From: Phytophthora colocasiae
Taxonomy: Eukaryota > Oomycota > Peronosporomycetes > Peronosporales > Peronosporaceae
Assembly: GCA_018806915.1 (NCBI GenBank)
Contig: JAGKQI010000098.1
Location: 3,658,001-3,722,000 of the forward strand
Length of the DNA: 64,000 nucleotides
Reading direction: 5' to 3'
Part shown: positions 46,325 through 59,906 of the stretch, in pieces
Layout of the letters: each line of letters starts with the position of its first letter
How positions within the stretch are numbered: position 1 is the first letter of the stretch
Notes under the pieces: model-generated
The model's database searches: none
The model's input: only the letters and a program-made list of their open reading frames with translations
What the model was told of the DNA's origin: nothing
Program-made: the position numbers and the translations under genes

Positions 46325-48352
46325 GAAGAACGGCGTTGACATCAGGCTTTGCATTGATTACCGCCTGGTAAACAGTTTGACGAGGTTGATGGTCTATCCT
46401 ATGCCTCTCATCAATGATCTACTGGAGGATCTCGACGCTGTGTTGTGGTACTGTTCTCTCGATATGGCTAGTGGGTTTTGGGTTGTGTCTATGGCTGATC
46501 GTGCACGGGCCATCTCGGCATAAATCACCCCGTTTGGATTGAAACGAACGGTGAACAGTCCGTACTTGGACGAAGATCGTATATTGATGACATCTTAGTG
46601 ACCGCTAGATCCTGGGATCACCTGTGTGAACGAGTGCGTCTGCTGCTGGAGGCTTGTAATAAGTGGAACTTGTCGATTAGCGTGACCAAGAGTTTTTGGG
46701 GCCTGAAGAAGGTCGATTACTTAGGACACCGAGTGTCTAGCGAGGGACTAGAGGCGCATCCGAAGGACCGAGAAGGGCTGGTGGATCTTGCGTTCCCGAG
46801 ATCACTGTGGGCTATGCAATCTTTCCTGGGTAGCCTAAATTACTACGCTCGATTCATTGAGGATATGGCGGTCTACGCGTCGGTACTCTACGAGCTGAGA
46901 GAGGTCGACTTCGCGGAGTTGAGATCCAGCCGCAAGACGCTGCAGCCAACCGACTCCGTAATCAAGGATCCCAAGGATCCGTCGAGTCCACGAGATCCGG
47001 ATGAGAAGTGGAGCGGCTCTGAAGAGGAAGATCGCTATGACTCCTACGCTTCGGCATTTCGATCCCGACAGGCAACCAGTGATGATTGTCTACGCCAGTG
47101 AATGGGCCATTTCAGCTTCCCTGACGCAGGATCACGACGGAATCTACATGCCGATAACGTTCGTTAGTTAGCAGATCCCTGAAGCCGAACAGAAGTGAAC
47201 TATGGGATCGTAGAGAAGGAAGTGCTGGCCCTGCTAAGGATCCTAGATCTCGGATATTCCGTGTTGGTTGGACGACAGATCAGGATCCTGACCAGGCACT
47301 CTACGCTCGGGTGGTTGTTCCGTTCTACTGGGCTACAAGGAAGATTGGGCCAATGGGCAGCGCTGTTATCACCTTGGAGATCACGAAGTGTACTAAGGGG
47401 GAAGACGAGATCCTCGGATCCCTCGCCGCAAGTATCACCGCGATATCCGAGGTGGATCAAGCTTTAGTGAACATTACCCCGAGGAAGGAGCCGCGCCGAG
47501 GGATCCAGATGACAGTACCGACCGTAGGCCAGATGAAGGGTTGTGGGTGGTTAGTTTCGACGGATCCGCCAGAGTGAAACGCGGCGGAGGATCCTTCAGT
47601 CGATCGTTTGGAAGTTGCCTAAATGGACGGTGGTCAAGGCAGCATCTCGGTACGCAGAGAACCTGACGGTCGACGAAGCGGAGTACAACGGACTTTATTA
47701 TGTTTCGAGTTGCTCAAGGATCTGACCAAAGGGCGACTCATTATCTGTGAGCAGCTGACGGATCTGACTGAGGCCGAAGCCAAGACGTGCCGTCTACTGG
47801 CAGACAACTTCGAGGTGGACGAGGATGAGTTGTTGTTAATTGTTGTTGTTAATTGTTGTTCTATTGCGCACTGTCACGTAGGGCCGAAGCTGATCGAATT
47901 GTTACGACTGGTTATAACGGAGACGCTCCAGGCAGACCTGTTGCACCACTATTATAACAGTTTAAAAGGAGGACATCAAGGGATCGGCCGTACGTACCAG
48001 AGGATCAAGGATCACTTCTACTGGAGAGGGCTTTTCAAGTCTGTACAGCATTTCGTCGGAGAATGTGTGGATTGCGAAACAGGCAAGGGCGACCCACCAT
48101 TCGTGGTGAGTCGCCAGGCAACATTCAAGCCACCTACCCGTTTCAAGTGATCGCCATGGATCACATACCCTCGCTACCAAGATCCGAGAAAGGGAACACC
48201 GAACTTCTGGTATGGGTGGATCTCTTCGTTGTGATCGTCAATGCTAATAACTCGCGAACGGCCTAGGCCATTTGCGGTATCCTATGCGATCTGCGTGTTT
48301 CGTCGGTTTGGCGCCAGCCAGGTGATCCGACACGACCGAGAACTCGGCTTCA
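46325..48352 (+). pseudogene. Unit 3: gypsy pol fragment
   Basis: Private changes: an extra A near 47190, one G fewer near 48090 that shifts the integrase zinc-finger frame just after CVDCETGKG, and an extra T near 48272. Otherwise as unit 2. Confidence 0.85.
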
Positions 48353-49682
48353 TCCGTCAACAAACTCAGTGAATAACAGTTGAGAGGTGCCTTGATGCTG
48401 CAAGTCACAAGTTGACCAACCGCTTGAGGAACATGAGCCTTCTCGACTTCTTCTTGAGTTCAATCACCACACAGACCCCAGCCAGTGTTATAAGCGGATT
48501 CATCCTTCGTCCTTTGATAAGCAGTACGTCCGCAGTACCGCTCATTCGGAGTGGAAGTCTTGGGTCCGCAATTGTCAGAACCCCCTTATCGTTTCCAATA
48601 TCAGCCAACACGAAGTTTCCTCCATTCATCAGCGTCGCAAGATGTTGCTGTAAGTACGCCATATACCCAGTTCTCTGGCTCTGCCCATCAAAAAGCGACG
48701 GAGAACATGACGATCGACACTAACGTGCCCTCAGCGAAAGCAGCCGTGATGTTGTTTGGCACAAGGGCATCGAGCTGCAGTTGGAGGACATCAGTGAGCA
48801 GCGCTCCATCCGCACGTTCGTACGTGCTGTTGACGTCACTCTGCAGGAACAGAGCCGCCGCCTTCTTGTAGCTCTCGTATCGTTCGCTATTGCTACTGTT
48901 CAGACTGGTCACTTCAGCCAGATCCTCATGCTCCTCACAGATGAGGCTTCCTCCATAACATAGTAGTAACCTGGTGTTTCCCCACATTGAAGAGCGACGA
49001 AAGTTGCCGACTCGTTCACCCCTTCCTCGTCAGTATCAAATGTCGAGCGAAATAGAACCACATTGTAGCTCTTTTGATGACAATCGCGCTTCGCGAGTGC
49101 GCTGGTAGTAGCGCTTCTGCGCTGCATTAACGCGCTCCTTGTTAGCTTGGCATTGCTCAGGTGAGTACAATTCTTCATTTTAAGAATTTACGCATCGATC
49201 TTCCATTGCTTTCCTCACCATCCTGAGCAGCTGCTCGAGCTGCGGCATACGACGCCTCGTTACCCGTTGGAGGCTTGCGGGTGGAGGAGCGTTTAGTCGT
49301 GCGTGCAGGCGCCACGTTGTCTCTGAAGTCCGCGTCTTCTTCGCACTCCTCACCCAAGTAGGCCTTGTGCTCCTGAAGAAGACGGTAGCGCTCAACCTGG
49401 TCAAGTCCATCCAACCGCGCCATGAATACATCGTGCTCTTGGCGAGTCTGCCGGTGTGGAGGGGGCATTTTCACTTTTGGTCTTTGTGGCGTTTTCTCGA
49501 ATGAGGGAGGATTTTCAGCCACCAGTTCACCTGAACATCCAGTCTTTCCCGCAGTCCATTTTTGTAATTTTTGCTAGTTTTTTGTAAATATTTTTACCGA
49601 CACCTGTGCATTTCATGGATAAAAGACGATGTGAACTTTTTCATAACATGTTGTCATATACAACATATGAGTGCGGGGGGGG
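48353..49682 (-). pseudogene. Unit 3: truncated TTAA transposon
   Basis: As unit 2, with a T-to-C change near 49436 and one A fewer near 49621, which changes the frame next to the right terminus. Terminal G run of eight. Confidence 0.55.
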
Positions 49683-49686
49683 TTAA

Positions 49687-51712
49687 GAAGAACGGCGTTG
49701 ACATCAGGCTTTGCATTGATTACCGCCTGGTAAACAGTTTGACGAGGTTGATGGTCTATCCTATGCCTCTCATCAATGATCTACTGGAGGATCTCGACGC
49801 TGTGTTGTGGTACTGTTCTCTCGATATGGCTAGTGGGTTTTGGGTTGTGTCTATGGCTGATCGTGCACGGGCCATCTCGGCATAAATCACCCCGTTTGGA
49901 TTGAAACGAACGGTGAACAGTCCGTACTTGGACGAAGATCGTATATTGATGACATCTTAGTGACCGCTAGATCCTGGGATCACCTGTGTGAACGAGTGCG
50001 TCTGCTGCTGGAGGCTTGTAATAAGTGGAACTTGTCGATTAGCGTGACCAAGAGTTTTTGGGGCCTGAAGAAGGTCGATTACTTAGGACACCGAGTGTCT
50101 AGCGAGGGACTAGAGGCGCATCCGAAGGACCGAGAAGGGCTGGTGGATCTTGCGTTCCCGAGATCACTGTGGGCTATGCAATCTTTCCTGGGTAGCCTAA
50201 ATTACTACGCTCGATTCATTGAGGATATGGCGGTCTACGCGTCGGTACTCTACGAGCTGAGAGAGGTCGACTTCGCGGAGTTGAGATCCAGCCGCAAGAC
50301 GCTGCAGCCAACCGACTCCGTAATCAAGGATCCCAAGGATCCGTCGAGTCCACGAGATCCGGATGAGAAGTGGAGCGGCTCTGAAGAGGAAGATCGCTAT
50401 GACTCCTACGCTTCGGCATTTCGATCCCGACAGGCAACCAGTGATGATTGTCTACGCCAGTGAATGGGCCATTTCAGCTTCCTGACGCAGGATCACGACG
50501 GAATCTACATGCCGATAACGTTCGTTAGTTAGCAGATCCCTGAAGCCGAACGAAGTGAACTATGGGATCGTAGAGAAGGAAGTGCTGGCCCTGCTAAGGA
50601 TCCTAGATCTCGGATATTCCGTGTTGGTTGGACGACAGATCAGGATCCTGACCAGGCACTCTACGCTCGGGTGGTTGTTCCGTTCTACTGGGCTACAAGG
50701 AAGATTGGGCCAATGGGCAGCGCTGTTATCACCTTGGAGATCACGAAGTGTACTAAGGGGGAAGACGAGATCCTCGGATCCCTCGCCGCAAGTATCACCG
50801 CGATATCCGAGGTGGATCAAGCTTTAGTGAACATTACCCCGAGGAAGGAGCCGCGCCGAGGGATCCAGATGACAGTACCGACCGTAGGCCAGATGAAGGG
50901 TTGTGGGTGGTTAGTTTCGACGGATCCGCCAGAGTGAAACGCGGCGGAGGATCCTTCAGTCGATCGTTTGGAAGTTGCCTAAATGGACGGTGGTCAAGGC
51001 AGCATCTCGGTACGCAGAGAACCTGACGGTCGACGAAGCGGAGTACAACGGACTTTATTATGTTTCGAGTTGCTCAAGGATCTGACCAAAGGGCGACTCA
51101 TTATCTGTGAGCAGCTGACGGATCTGACTGAGGCCGAAGCCAAGACGTGCCGTCTACTGGCAGACAACTTCGAGGTGGACGAGGATGAGTTGTTGTTAAT
51201 TGTTGTTGTTAATTGTTGTTCTATTGCGCACTGTCACGTAGGGCCGAAGCTGATCGAATTGTTACGACTGGTTATAACGGAGACGCTCCAGGCAGACCTG
51301 TTGCACCACTATTATAACAGTTTAAAAGGAGGACATCAAGGGATCGGCCGTACGTACCAGAGGATCAAGGATCACTTCTACTGGAGAGGGCTTTTCAAGT
51401 CTGTACAGCATTTCGTCGGAGAATGTGTGGATTGCAGAAACAGGCAAGGGCGACCCACCATTCGTGGTGAGTCGCCAGGCAACATTCAAGCCACCTACCC
51501 GTTTCAAGTGATCGCCATGGATCACATACCCTCGCTACCAAGATCCGAGAAAGGGAACACCGAACTTCTGGTATGGGTGGATCTCTTCGTTGTGATCGTC
51601 AATGCTAATAACTCGCGAACGGCCTAGGCCATTGCGGTATCCTATGCGATCTGCGTGTTTCGTCGGTTTGGCGCCAGCCAGGTGATCCGACACGACCGAA
51701 AACTCGGCTTCA
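49687..51712 (+). pseudogene. Unit 4: gypsy pol fragment
   Basis: Private changes: one C fewer near 50480, and a paired insertion and deletion near 51435-51450 that alters CETGKG to CRNRQG but restores the frame. It shares GACCGAAAACTCGG at the 3' junction (about 51695) with unit 5. Confidence 0.85.
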
Positions 51713-53041
51713 TCCGTCAACAAACTCAGTGAATAACAGTTGAGAGGTGCCTTGATGCTGCAAGTCACAAGTTGACCAACCGCTTGAGGAACATGAGCCT
51801 TCTCGACTTCTTCTTGAGTTCAATCACCACACAGACCCCAGCCAGTGTTATAAGCGGATTCATCCTTCGTCCTTTGATAAGCAGTACGTCCGCAGTACCG
51901 CTCATTCGGAATGGAAGTCTTGGGTCCGCAATTGTCAGAACCCCCTTATCGTTTCCAATATCAGCCAACACGAAGTTTCCTCCATTCATCAGCGTCGCAA
52001 GATGTTGCTGTAAGTACGCCATATACCCAGTTCTCTGGCTCTGCCCATCAAAAAGCGACGGAGAACATGACGATCGACACTAACGTGCCCTCAGCGAAAG
52101 CAGCCGTGATGTTGTTTGGCACAAGGGCATCGAGCTGCAGTTGGAGGACATCAGTGAGCAGCGCTCCATCCGCACGTTCGTACGTGCTGTTGACGTCACT
52201 CTGCAGGAACAGAGCCGCCGCCTTCTTGTAGCTCTCGTATCGTTCGCTATTGCTACTGTTCAGACTGGTCACTTCAGCCAGATCCTCATGCTCCTCACAG
52301 ATGAGGCTTCCTCCATAACATAGTAGTAACCTGGTGTTTCCCCACATTGAAGAGCGACGAAAGCTGCCGACTCGTTCACCCCTTCCTCGTCAGTATCAAA
52401 TGTCGAGCGAAATAGAACCACATTGTAGCTCTTTTGATGACAATCGCGCTTCGCGAGTGCGCTGGTAGTAGCGCTTCTGCGCTGCATTAACGCGCTCCTT
52501 GTTAGCTTGGCATTGCTCAGGTGAGTACAATTCTTCATTTTAAGAATTTACGCATCGATCTTCCATTGCTTTCCTCACCATCCTGAGCAGCTGCTCGAGC
52601 TGCGGCATACGACGCCTCGTTACCCGTTGGAGGCTTGCGGGTGGAGGAGCGTTTAGTCGTGCGTGCAGACGCCACGTTGTCTCTGAAGTCCGCGTCTTCT
52701 TCGCACTCCTCACCCAAGTAGGCCTTGTGCTCCTGAAGAAGACGGTAGCGCTCAACCTGGTCAAGTCCATCCAACCGCGCCATGAATACATCGTGTTCTT
52801 GGCGAGTCTGCCGGTGTGGAGGGGCATTTTCACTTTTGGTCTTTGTGGCGTTTTCTCGAATGAGGGAGGATTTTCAGCCACCAGTTCACCTGAACATCCA
52901 GTCTTCCCGCAGTCCATTTTTGTAATTTTTGCTAGTTTTTTGTAAATATTTTTACCGACACCTGTGCATTTCATGGATAAAAAGACGATGTGAACTTTTT
53001 CATAACATGTTGTCATATACAACATATGAGTGCGGGGGGGG
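51713..53041 (-). pseudogene. Unit 4: truncated TTAA transposon
   Basis: Carries the variant GGAATGGAAG near 51908, shared with units 5 and 6, where units 1-3 have GGAGTGGAAG. One T fewer near 52902 puts the ATG before MDCGKTGCSGELVAENPP in frame with the downstream ORF. This suggests the original start of the gene. Confidence 0.55.
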
Positions 53042-53045
53042 TTAA

Positions 53046-55115
53046 GAAGAACGGCGTTGACATCAGGCTTTGCATTGATTACCGCCTGGTAAACAGTTTG
53101 ACGAGGTTGATGGTCTATCCTATGCCTCTCATCAATGATCTACTGGAGGATCTCGACGCTGTGTTGTGGTACTGTTCTCTCGATATGGCTAGTGGGTTTT
53201 GGGTTGTGTCTATGGCTGATCGTGCACGGGCCATCTCGGCATAAATCACCCCGTTTGGATTGAAACGAACGGTGAACAGTCCGTACTTGGACGAAGATCG
53301 TATATTGATGACATCTTAGTGACCGCTAGATCCTGGGATCACCTGTGTGAACGAGTGCGTCTGCTGCTGGAGGCTTGTAATAAGTGGAACTTGTCGATTA
53401 GCGTGACCAAGAGTTTTTGGGGCCTGAAGAAGGTCGATTACTTAGGACACCGAGTGTCTAGCGAGGGACTAGAGGCGCATCCGAAGGGACCGAGAAGGGC
53501 TGGTGGATCTTGCGTTCCCGAGATCACTGTGGGCTATGCAATCTTTCCTGGGTAGCCTAAATTACTACGCTCGATTCATTGAGGATATGGCGGTCTACGC
53601 GTCGGTACTCTACGAGCTGAGAGAGGTCGACTTCGCGGAGTTGAGATCCAGCCGCAAGACGCTGCAGCCAACCGACTCCGTAATCAAGGATCCCAAGGAT
53701 CCGTCGAGTCCACGAGATCCGGATGAGAAGTGGAGCGGCTCTGAAGAGGAAGATCGCTATGACTCCTACGCTTCGGCATTTCGATCCCGACAGGCAACCA
53801 GTGATGATTGTCTACGCCAGTGAATGGGCCATTTCAGCTTCCCTGACGCAGGATCACGACGGAATCTACATGCCGATAACGTTCGTTAGTTAGCAGATCC
53901 CTGAAGCCGAACGAAGTGAACTATGGGATCGTAGAGAAGGAAGTGCTGGCCCTGCTAAGGATCCTAGATCTCGGATATTCCGTGTTGGTTGGACGACAGA
54001 TCAGGATCCTGACCAGGCACTCTACGCTCGGGTGGTTGTTCCGTTCTACTGGGCTACAAGGAAGATTGGGCCAATGGGCAGCGCTGTTATCACCTTGGAG
54101 ATCACGAAGTGTACTAAGGGGGAAGACGAGATCCTCGGATCCCTCGCCGCAAGTATCACCGCGATATCCGAGGTGGATCAAGCTTTAGTGAACATTACCC
54201 CGAGGAAGGAGCCGCGCCGAGGATCCAGATGACAGTACCGACCGTAGGCCAGATGAAGGGTTGTGGGTGGTTAGTTTCGACGGATCCGCCAGAGTGAAAC
54301 GCGGCGGAGGATCCTTCAGTCGATCGTTTGGAAGTTGCCTAAATGGACGGTGGTCAAGGCAGCATCTCGGTACGCAGAGAACCTGACGGTCGACGAAGCG
54401 GAGTACAACGGACTTTATTATGTTTCGAGTTGCTCAAGGATCTGACCAAAGGGCGACTCATTATCTGTGAGCAGCTGACGGATCTGACTGAGGCCGAAGC
54501 CAAGACGTGCCGTCTACTGGCAGACAACTTCGAGGTGGACGAGGATGAGTTGTTGTTAATTGTTGTTGTTAATTGTTGTTCTATTGCGCACTGTCACGTA
54601 GGGCCGAAGCTGATCGAATTGTTACGACTGGTTATAACGGAGACGCTCCAGGCAGACCTGTTGCACCACTATTATAACAGTTTAAAAGGAGGACATCAAG
54701 GGATCGGCCGTACGTACCAGAGGATCAAGGATCACTTCTACTGGAGAGGGCTTTTCAAGTCTGTACAGCATTTCGTCGGAGAATGTGTGGATTGCGAAAC
54801 AGGCAAGGGGCGACCCACCATTCGTGGTGAGTCGCCAGGCAACATTCAAGCCACCTACCCGTTTCAAGTGATCGCCATGGATCACATACCCTCGCTACCA
54901 AGATCCGAGAAAGGGAACACCGAACTTCTGGTATGGGTGGATCTAGATCCGAGAAAGGGAACACCGAACTTCTGGTATGGGTGGATCTCTTCGTTGTAAT
55001 GTCAATGCTAATAACTCGCGAACGGCCTAGGCCATTGCGGTATCCTATGCGATCCGCGTGTTTCGTCGGTTTGGCGCCAGCCAGGTGATCCGACACGACC
55101 GAAAACTCGGCTTCA
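53046..55115 (+). pseudogene. Unit 5: gypsy pol fragment with 44-bp duplication
   Basis: Private changes: an extra G near 53487 that splits the RT C-terminal frame, one G fewer near 54220, and a perfect 44-bp tandem duplication at 54901-54988 repeating the codons for [12 protein letters not shown]. The duplication accounts for the greater unit length (3405 bp). Confidence 0.85.
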
Positions 55116-56446
55116 TCCGTCAACAAACTCAGTGAATAACAGTTGAGAGGTGCCTTGATGCTGCAAGTCACAAGTTGACCAACCGCTTGAGGAACATGAG
55201 CCTTCTCGACTTCTTCTTGAGTTCAATCACCACACAGACCCCAGCCAGTGTTATAAGCGGATTCATCCTTCGTCCTTTGATAAGCAGTACGTCCGCAGTA
55301 CCGCTCATTCGGAATGGAAGTCTTGGGTCCGCAATTGTCAGAACCCCCTTATCGTTTCCAATATCAGCCAACACGAAGTTTCCTCCATTCATCAGCGTCG
55401 CAAGATGTTGCTGTAAGTACGCCATATACCCAGTTCTCTGGCTCTGCCCATCAAAAAGCGACGGAGAACATGACGATCGACACTAACGTGCCCTCAGCGA
55501 AAGCAGCCGTGATGTTGTTTGGCACAAGGGCATCGAGCTGCAGTTGGAGGACATCAGTGAGCAGCGCTCCATCCGCACGTTCGTACGTGCTGTTGACGTC
55601 ACTCTGCAGGAACAGAGCCGCCGCCTTCTTGTAGCTCTCGTATCGTTCGCTATTGCTACTGTTCAGACTGGTCACTTCAGCCAGATCCTCATGCTCCTCA
55701 CAGATGAGGCTTCCTCCATAACATAGTAGTAACCTGGTGTTTCCCACATTGAAGAGCGACGAAAGCTGCCGACTCGTTCACCCCTTCCTCGTCAGTATCA
55801 AATGTCGAGCGAAATAGAACCACATTGTAGCTCTTTTGATGACAATCGCGCTTCGCGAGTGCGCTGGTAGTAGCGCTTCTGCGCTGCATTAACGCGCTCC
55901 TTGTTAGCTTGGCATTGCTCAGGTGAGTACAATTCTTCATTTTAAGAATTTACGCATCGATCTTCCATTGCTTTCCTCACCATCCTGAGCAGCTGCTCGA
56001 GCTGCGGCATACGACGCCTCGTTACAATGTTGAGGCTTGCGGGTGGAGGAGCGTTTAGTCGTGCGTGCAGGCGCCACGTTGTCTCTGAAGTCCGCGTCTT
56101 CTTCGCACTCCTCACCCAAGTAGGCCTTGTGCTCCTGAAGAAGACGGTAGCGCTCAACCTGGTCAAGTCCATCCAACCGCGCCATGAATACATCGTGTTC
56201 TTGGCGAGTCTGCCGGTGTGGAGGGGGCATTTTCACTTTTGGTCTTTGTGGCGTTTTCTCGAATGAGGGAGGATTTTCAGCCACCAGTTCACCTGAACAT
56301 CCAGTCTTTCCCGCAGTCCATTTTTGTAATTTTTGCTAGTTTTTTGTAAATATTTTTACCGACACCTGTGCATTTCATGGATAAAAAGACGATGTGAACT
56401 TTTTCATAACATGTTGTCATATACAACATATGAGTGCGGGGGGGGG
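55116..56446 (-). pseudogene. Unit 5: truncated TTAA transposon
   Basis: One C fewer near 55743, and a small block change near 56025 (ACAATGTTGAGG for ACCCGTTGGAGG) altering KPPTGNEA. Otherwise as unit 4. Confidence 0.55.
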
Positions 56447-56450
56447 TTAA

Positions 56451-58476
56451 GAAGAACGGCGTTGACATCAGGCTTTGCATTGATTACCGCCTGGTAAACA
56501 GTTTGACGAGGTTGATGGTCTATCCTATGCCTCTCATCAATGATCTACTGGAGGATCTCGACGCTGTGTTGTGGTACTGTTCTCTCGATATGGCTAGTGG
56601 GTTTTGGGTTGTGTCTATGGCTGATCGTGCACGGGCCATCTCGGCATAAATCACCCCGTTTGGATTGAAACGAACGGTGAACAGTCCGTACTTGGACGAA
56701 GATCGTATATTGATGACATCTTAGTGACCGCTAGATCCTGGGATCACCTGTGTGAACGAGTGCGTCTGCTGCTGGAGGCTTGTAATAAGTGGAACTTGTC
56801 GATTAGCGTGACCAAGAGTTTTTGGGGCCTGAAGAAGGTCGATTACTTAGGACACCGAGTGTCTAGCGAGGGACTAGAGGCGCATCCGAAGGACCGAGAA
56901 GGGCTGGTGGATCTTGCGTTCCCGAGATCACTGTGGGCTATGCAATCTTTCCTGGGTAGCCTAAATTACTACGCTCGATTCATTGAGGATATGGCGGTCT
57001 ACGCGTCGGTACTCTACGAGCTGAGAGAGGTCGACTTCGCGGAGTTGAGATCCAGCCGCAAGACGCTGCAGCCAACCGACTCCGTAATCAAGGATCCCAA
57101 GGATCCGTCGAGTCCACGAGATCCGGATGAGAAGTGGAGCGGCTCTGAAGAGGAAGATCGCTATGACTCCTACGCTTCGGCATTTCGATCCCGACAGGCA
57201 ACCAGTGATGATTGTCTACGCCAGTGAATGGGCCATTTCAGCTTCCCTGACGCAGGATCACGACGGAATCTACATGCCGATAACGTTCGTTAGTTAGCAG
57301 ATCCTGAAGCCGAACGAAGTGAACTATGGGATCGTAGAGAAGGAAGTGCTGGCCCTGCTAAGGATCCTAGATCTCGGATATTCCGTGTTGGTTGGACGAC
57401 AGATCAGGATCCTGACCAGGCACTCTACGCTCGGGTGGTTGTTCCGTTCTACTGGGCTACAAGGAAGATTGGGCCAATGGGCAGCGCTGTTATCACCTTG
57501 GAGATCACGAAGTGTACTAAGGGGGAAGACGAGATCCTCGGATCCCTCGCCGCAAGTATCACCGCGATATCCGAGGTGGATCAAGCTTTAGTGAACATTA
57601 CCCCGAGGAAGGAGCCGCGCCGAGGGATCCAGATGACAGTACCGACCGTAGGCCAGATGAAGGGTTGTGGGTGGTTAGTTTCGACGGATCCGCCAGAGTG
57701 AAACGCGGCGGAGGATCCTTCAGTCGATCGTTTGGAAGTTGCCTAAATGGACGGTGGTCAAGGCAGCATCTCGGTACGCAGAGAACCTGACGGTCGACGA
57801 AGCGGAGTACAACGGACTTTATTATGTTTCGAGTTGCTCAAGGATCTGACCAAAGGGCGACTCATTATCTGTGAGCAGCTGACGGATCTGACTGAGGCCG
57901 AAGCCAAGACGTGCCGTCTACTGGCAGACAACTTCGAGGTGGACGAGGATGAGTTGTTGTTAATTGTTGTTGTTAATTGTTGTTCTATTGCGCACTGTCA
58001 CGTAGGGCCGAAGCTGATCGAATTGTTACGACTGGTTATAACGGAGACGCTCCAGGCAGACCTGTTGCACCACTATTATAACAGTTTAAAAGGAGGACAT
58101 CAAGGGATCGGCCGTACGTACCAGAGGATCAAGGATCACTTCTACTGGAGAGGGCTTTTCAAGTCTGTACAGCATTTCGTCGGAGAATGTGTGGATTGCG
58201 AAACAGGCAAGGGGCGACCCACCATTCGTGGTGAGTCGCCAGGCAACATTCAAGCCACCTACCCGTTTCAAGTGATCGCCATGGATCACATACCCTCGCT
58301 ACCAAGATCCGAGAAAGGGAACACCGAACTTCTGGTATGGGTGGATCTCTTCGTTGTGATCGTCAATGCTAATAACTCGCGAACGGCCTAGGCCATTGCG
58401 GTATCCTATGCGATCTGCGTGTTTCGTCGGTTTGGCGCCAGCCAGGTGATCCGACACGACCGAGAACTCGGCTTCA
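56451..58476 (+). pseudogene. Unit 6: gypsy pol fragment
   Basis: Inner-type variant CATCCGAAGGACC. One C fewer near 57303. At the junction it has GACCGAGAACTCGG like units 1-3, but the adjoining transposon has GGAATGGAAG like units 4-5. Confidence 0.85.
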
Positions 58477-59069
58477 TCCGTCAACAAACTCAGTGAATAA
58501 CAGTTGAGAGGTGCCTTGATGCTGCAAGTCACAAGTTGACCAACCGCTTGAGGAACATGAGCCTTCTCGACTTCTTCTTGAGTTCAATCACCACACAGAC
58601 CCCAGCCAGTGTTATAAGCGGATTCATCCTTCGTCCTTTGATAAGCAGTACGTCCGCAGTACCGCTCATTCGGAATGGAAGTCTTGGGTCCGCAATTGTC
58701 AGAACCCCCTTATCGTTTCCAATATCAGCCAACACGAAGTTTCCTCCATTCATCAGCGTCGCAAGATGTTGCTGTAAGTACGCCATATACCCAGTTCTCT
58801 GGCTCTGCCCATCAAAAAGCGACGGAGAACATGACGATCGACACTAACGTGCCCTCAGCGAAAGCAGCCGTGATGTTGTTTGGCACAAGGGCATCGAGCT
58901 GCAGTTGGAGGGCATCAGTGAGCAGCGCTCCATCCGCACGTTCGTACGTGCTGTTGACGTATCTCTGCAGGAACAGAGCCGCCGCCTTCTTGTAGCTCTC
59001 GTATCGTTCGCTAGTGCTACTGTACAGACTGTAGCTCTTTTGATGACAATCGCTTCGCGAGTGCCCTAC
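58477..59069 (-). pseudogene. Unit 6: truncated TTAA transposon, left part before copia
   Basis: The GTADVLLI / VVIELKKK segment and the upstream ALVPNNITAAFAEG segment are present. Several extra substitutions occur near 58915-59030. A deletion then joins cagactg directly to tagctcttttgatgac, and copia sequence starts at about 59070. Confidence 0.55.
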
Positions 59070-59488
59070 GCCAGTACATCGGCTGAGTCGAGTCACCATC
59101 ATCATCGTCTTCAGATTTGGCTTCTTGATGGTCGGAGTCTGGAGCGCTTGCTTCTTCTAATCCAGCACTGCGACGCGGTCGACGAACATGTTCACGATCC
59201 TTGGTGTTAGAACGAGCCTTGCGTTTCCTCGCCTGCTTGAATTCACGCGTTCTATGGTCGTTCGAAATCTCGAGGTCTTCAAGGATATCCGCAGCATCTT
59301 CGACATCTTCATCATCAACAACAGCATTGGCGTCGTCGAAGGTCGATTCGTCGAAAGTGACATCGCGAGAAATCACTACCTGGCCCGCCTCGATGTCTTA
59401 ATCGCGATACGCCTTCGAACGCTCTTCATAGCCCATGAAAATTCCTTCACGAGCCTTGGGGTACCACTGAGTCGCTTCTCCTTCGGCG
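59070..59488 (-). pseudogene. Copia B integrase-RT linker
   Basis: The frame reads from about 59376 to 59080: acidic (DDANAVVDDEDVEDAADILEDLE), basic (RKRKARSN), then EDDDDGDSTQPMYWRRA. This is the typical hydrophilic spacer between copia integrase and RT. RT should follow but the sequence passes into the transposon at about 59070. Confidence 0.65.
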
Positions 59489-59905
59489 TCAGTTGTACCC
59501 GAAAACGCGCATGTGCTTCACGTTGGGCTTCCTCTTGTACACAATCTCAAACGGCGTCTTCCCTGGGACCTTGGGCGGCAGTCGATTCTTGATGTAAATT
59601 GCCGTCATCGCCGCTTCCGCCCAAAACGTCTTGTCCAAACGTGTGAAGTGAAGGCTGCGCCCGATAGTCACAATCGTCCGGTTGGCGCGTTCCGCAGTAG
59701 CATTCGTCTGATGCGCATATCGAACCGTCGGCTGGACTTCAATGTCATGATTGTCGTAAAAGGCCTCTTCGTCAGTGATCAGCAGTAGATACTTGCTGCC
59801 ACCAAGCGACTCTTTCTCCATGGCGCCACAAAGGTCGAAGTGCAGGAACTCGAATGGCTTGTACTTGGGCTTGTCCGGGTTACTCGGAAAGGGTTTTTGG
59901 ACCAT
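59489..59905 (-). pseudogene. Copia B integrase, internally deleted
   Basis: 139 codons with the core start (FEFLHFDLCGAMEKESLGGSKYLLLITDE) joined directly to the later part (EAFYDNHDIEVQPTVRYAHQTNATAERANRTI, FWAEAAMTAIYIKNRLP, HMRVFGYN). The part with the second catalytic Asp is lost by an in-frame deletion. The first Asp (HFDLCG) and the Glu (NATAERANR) remain. Non-functional. Confidence 0.85.
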
Positions 59906-59906
59906 C

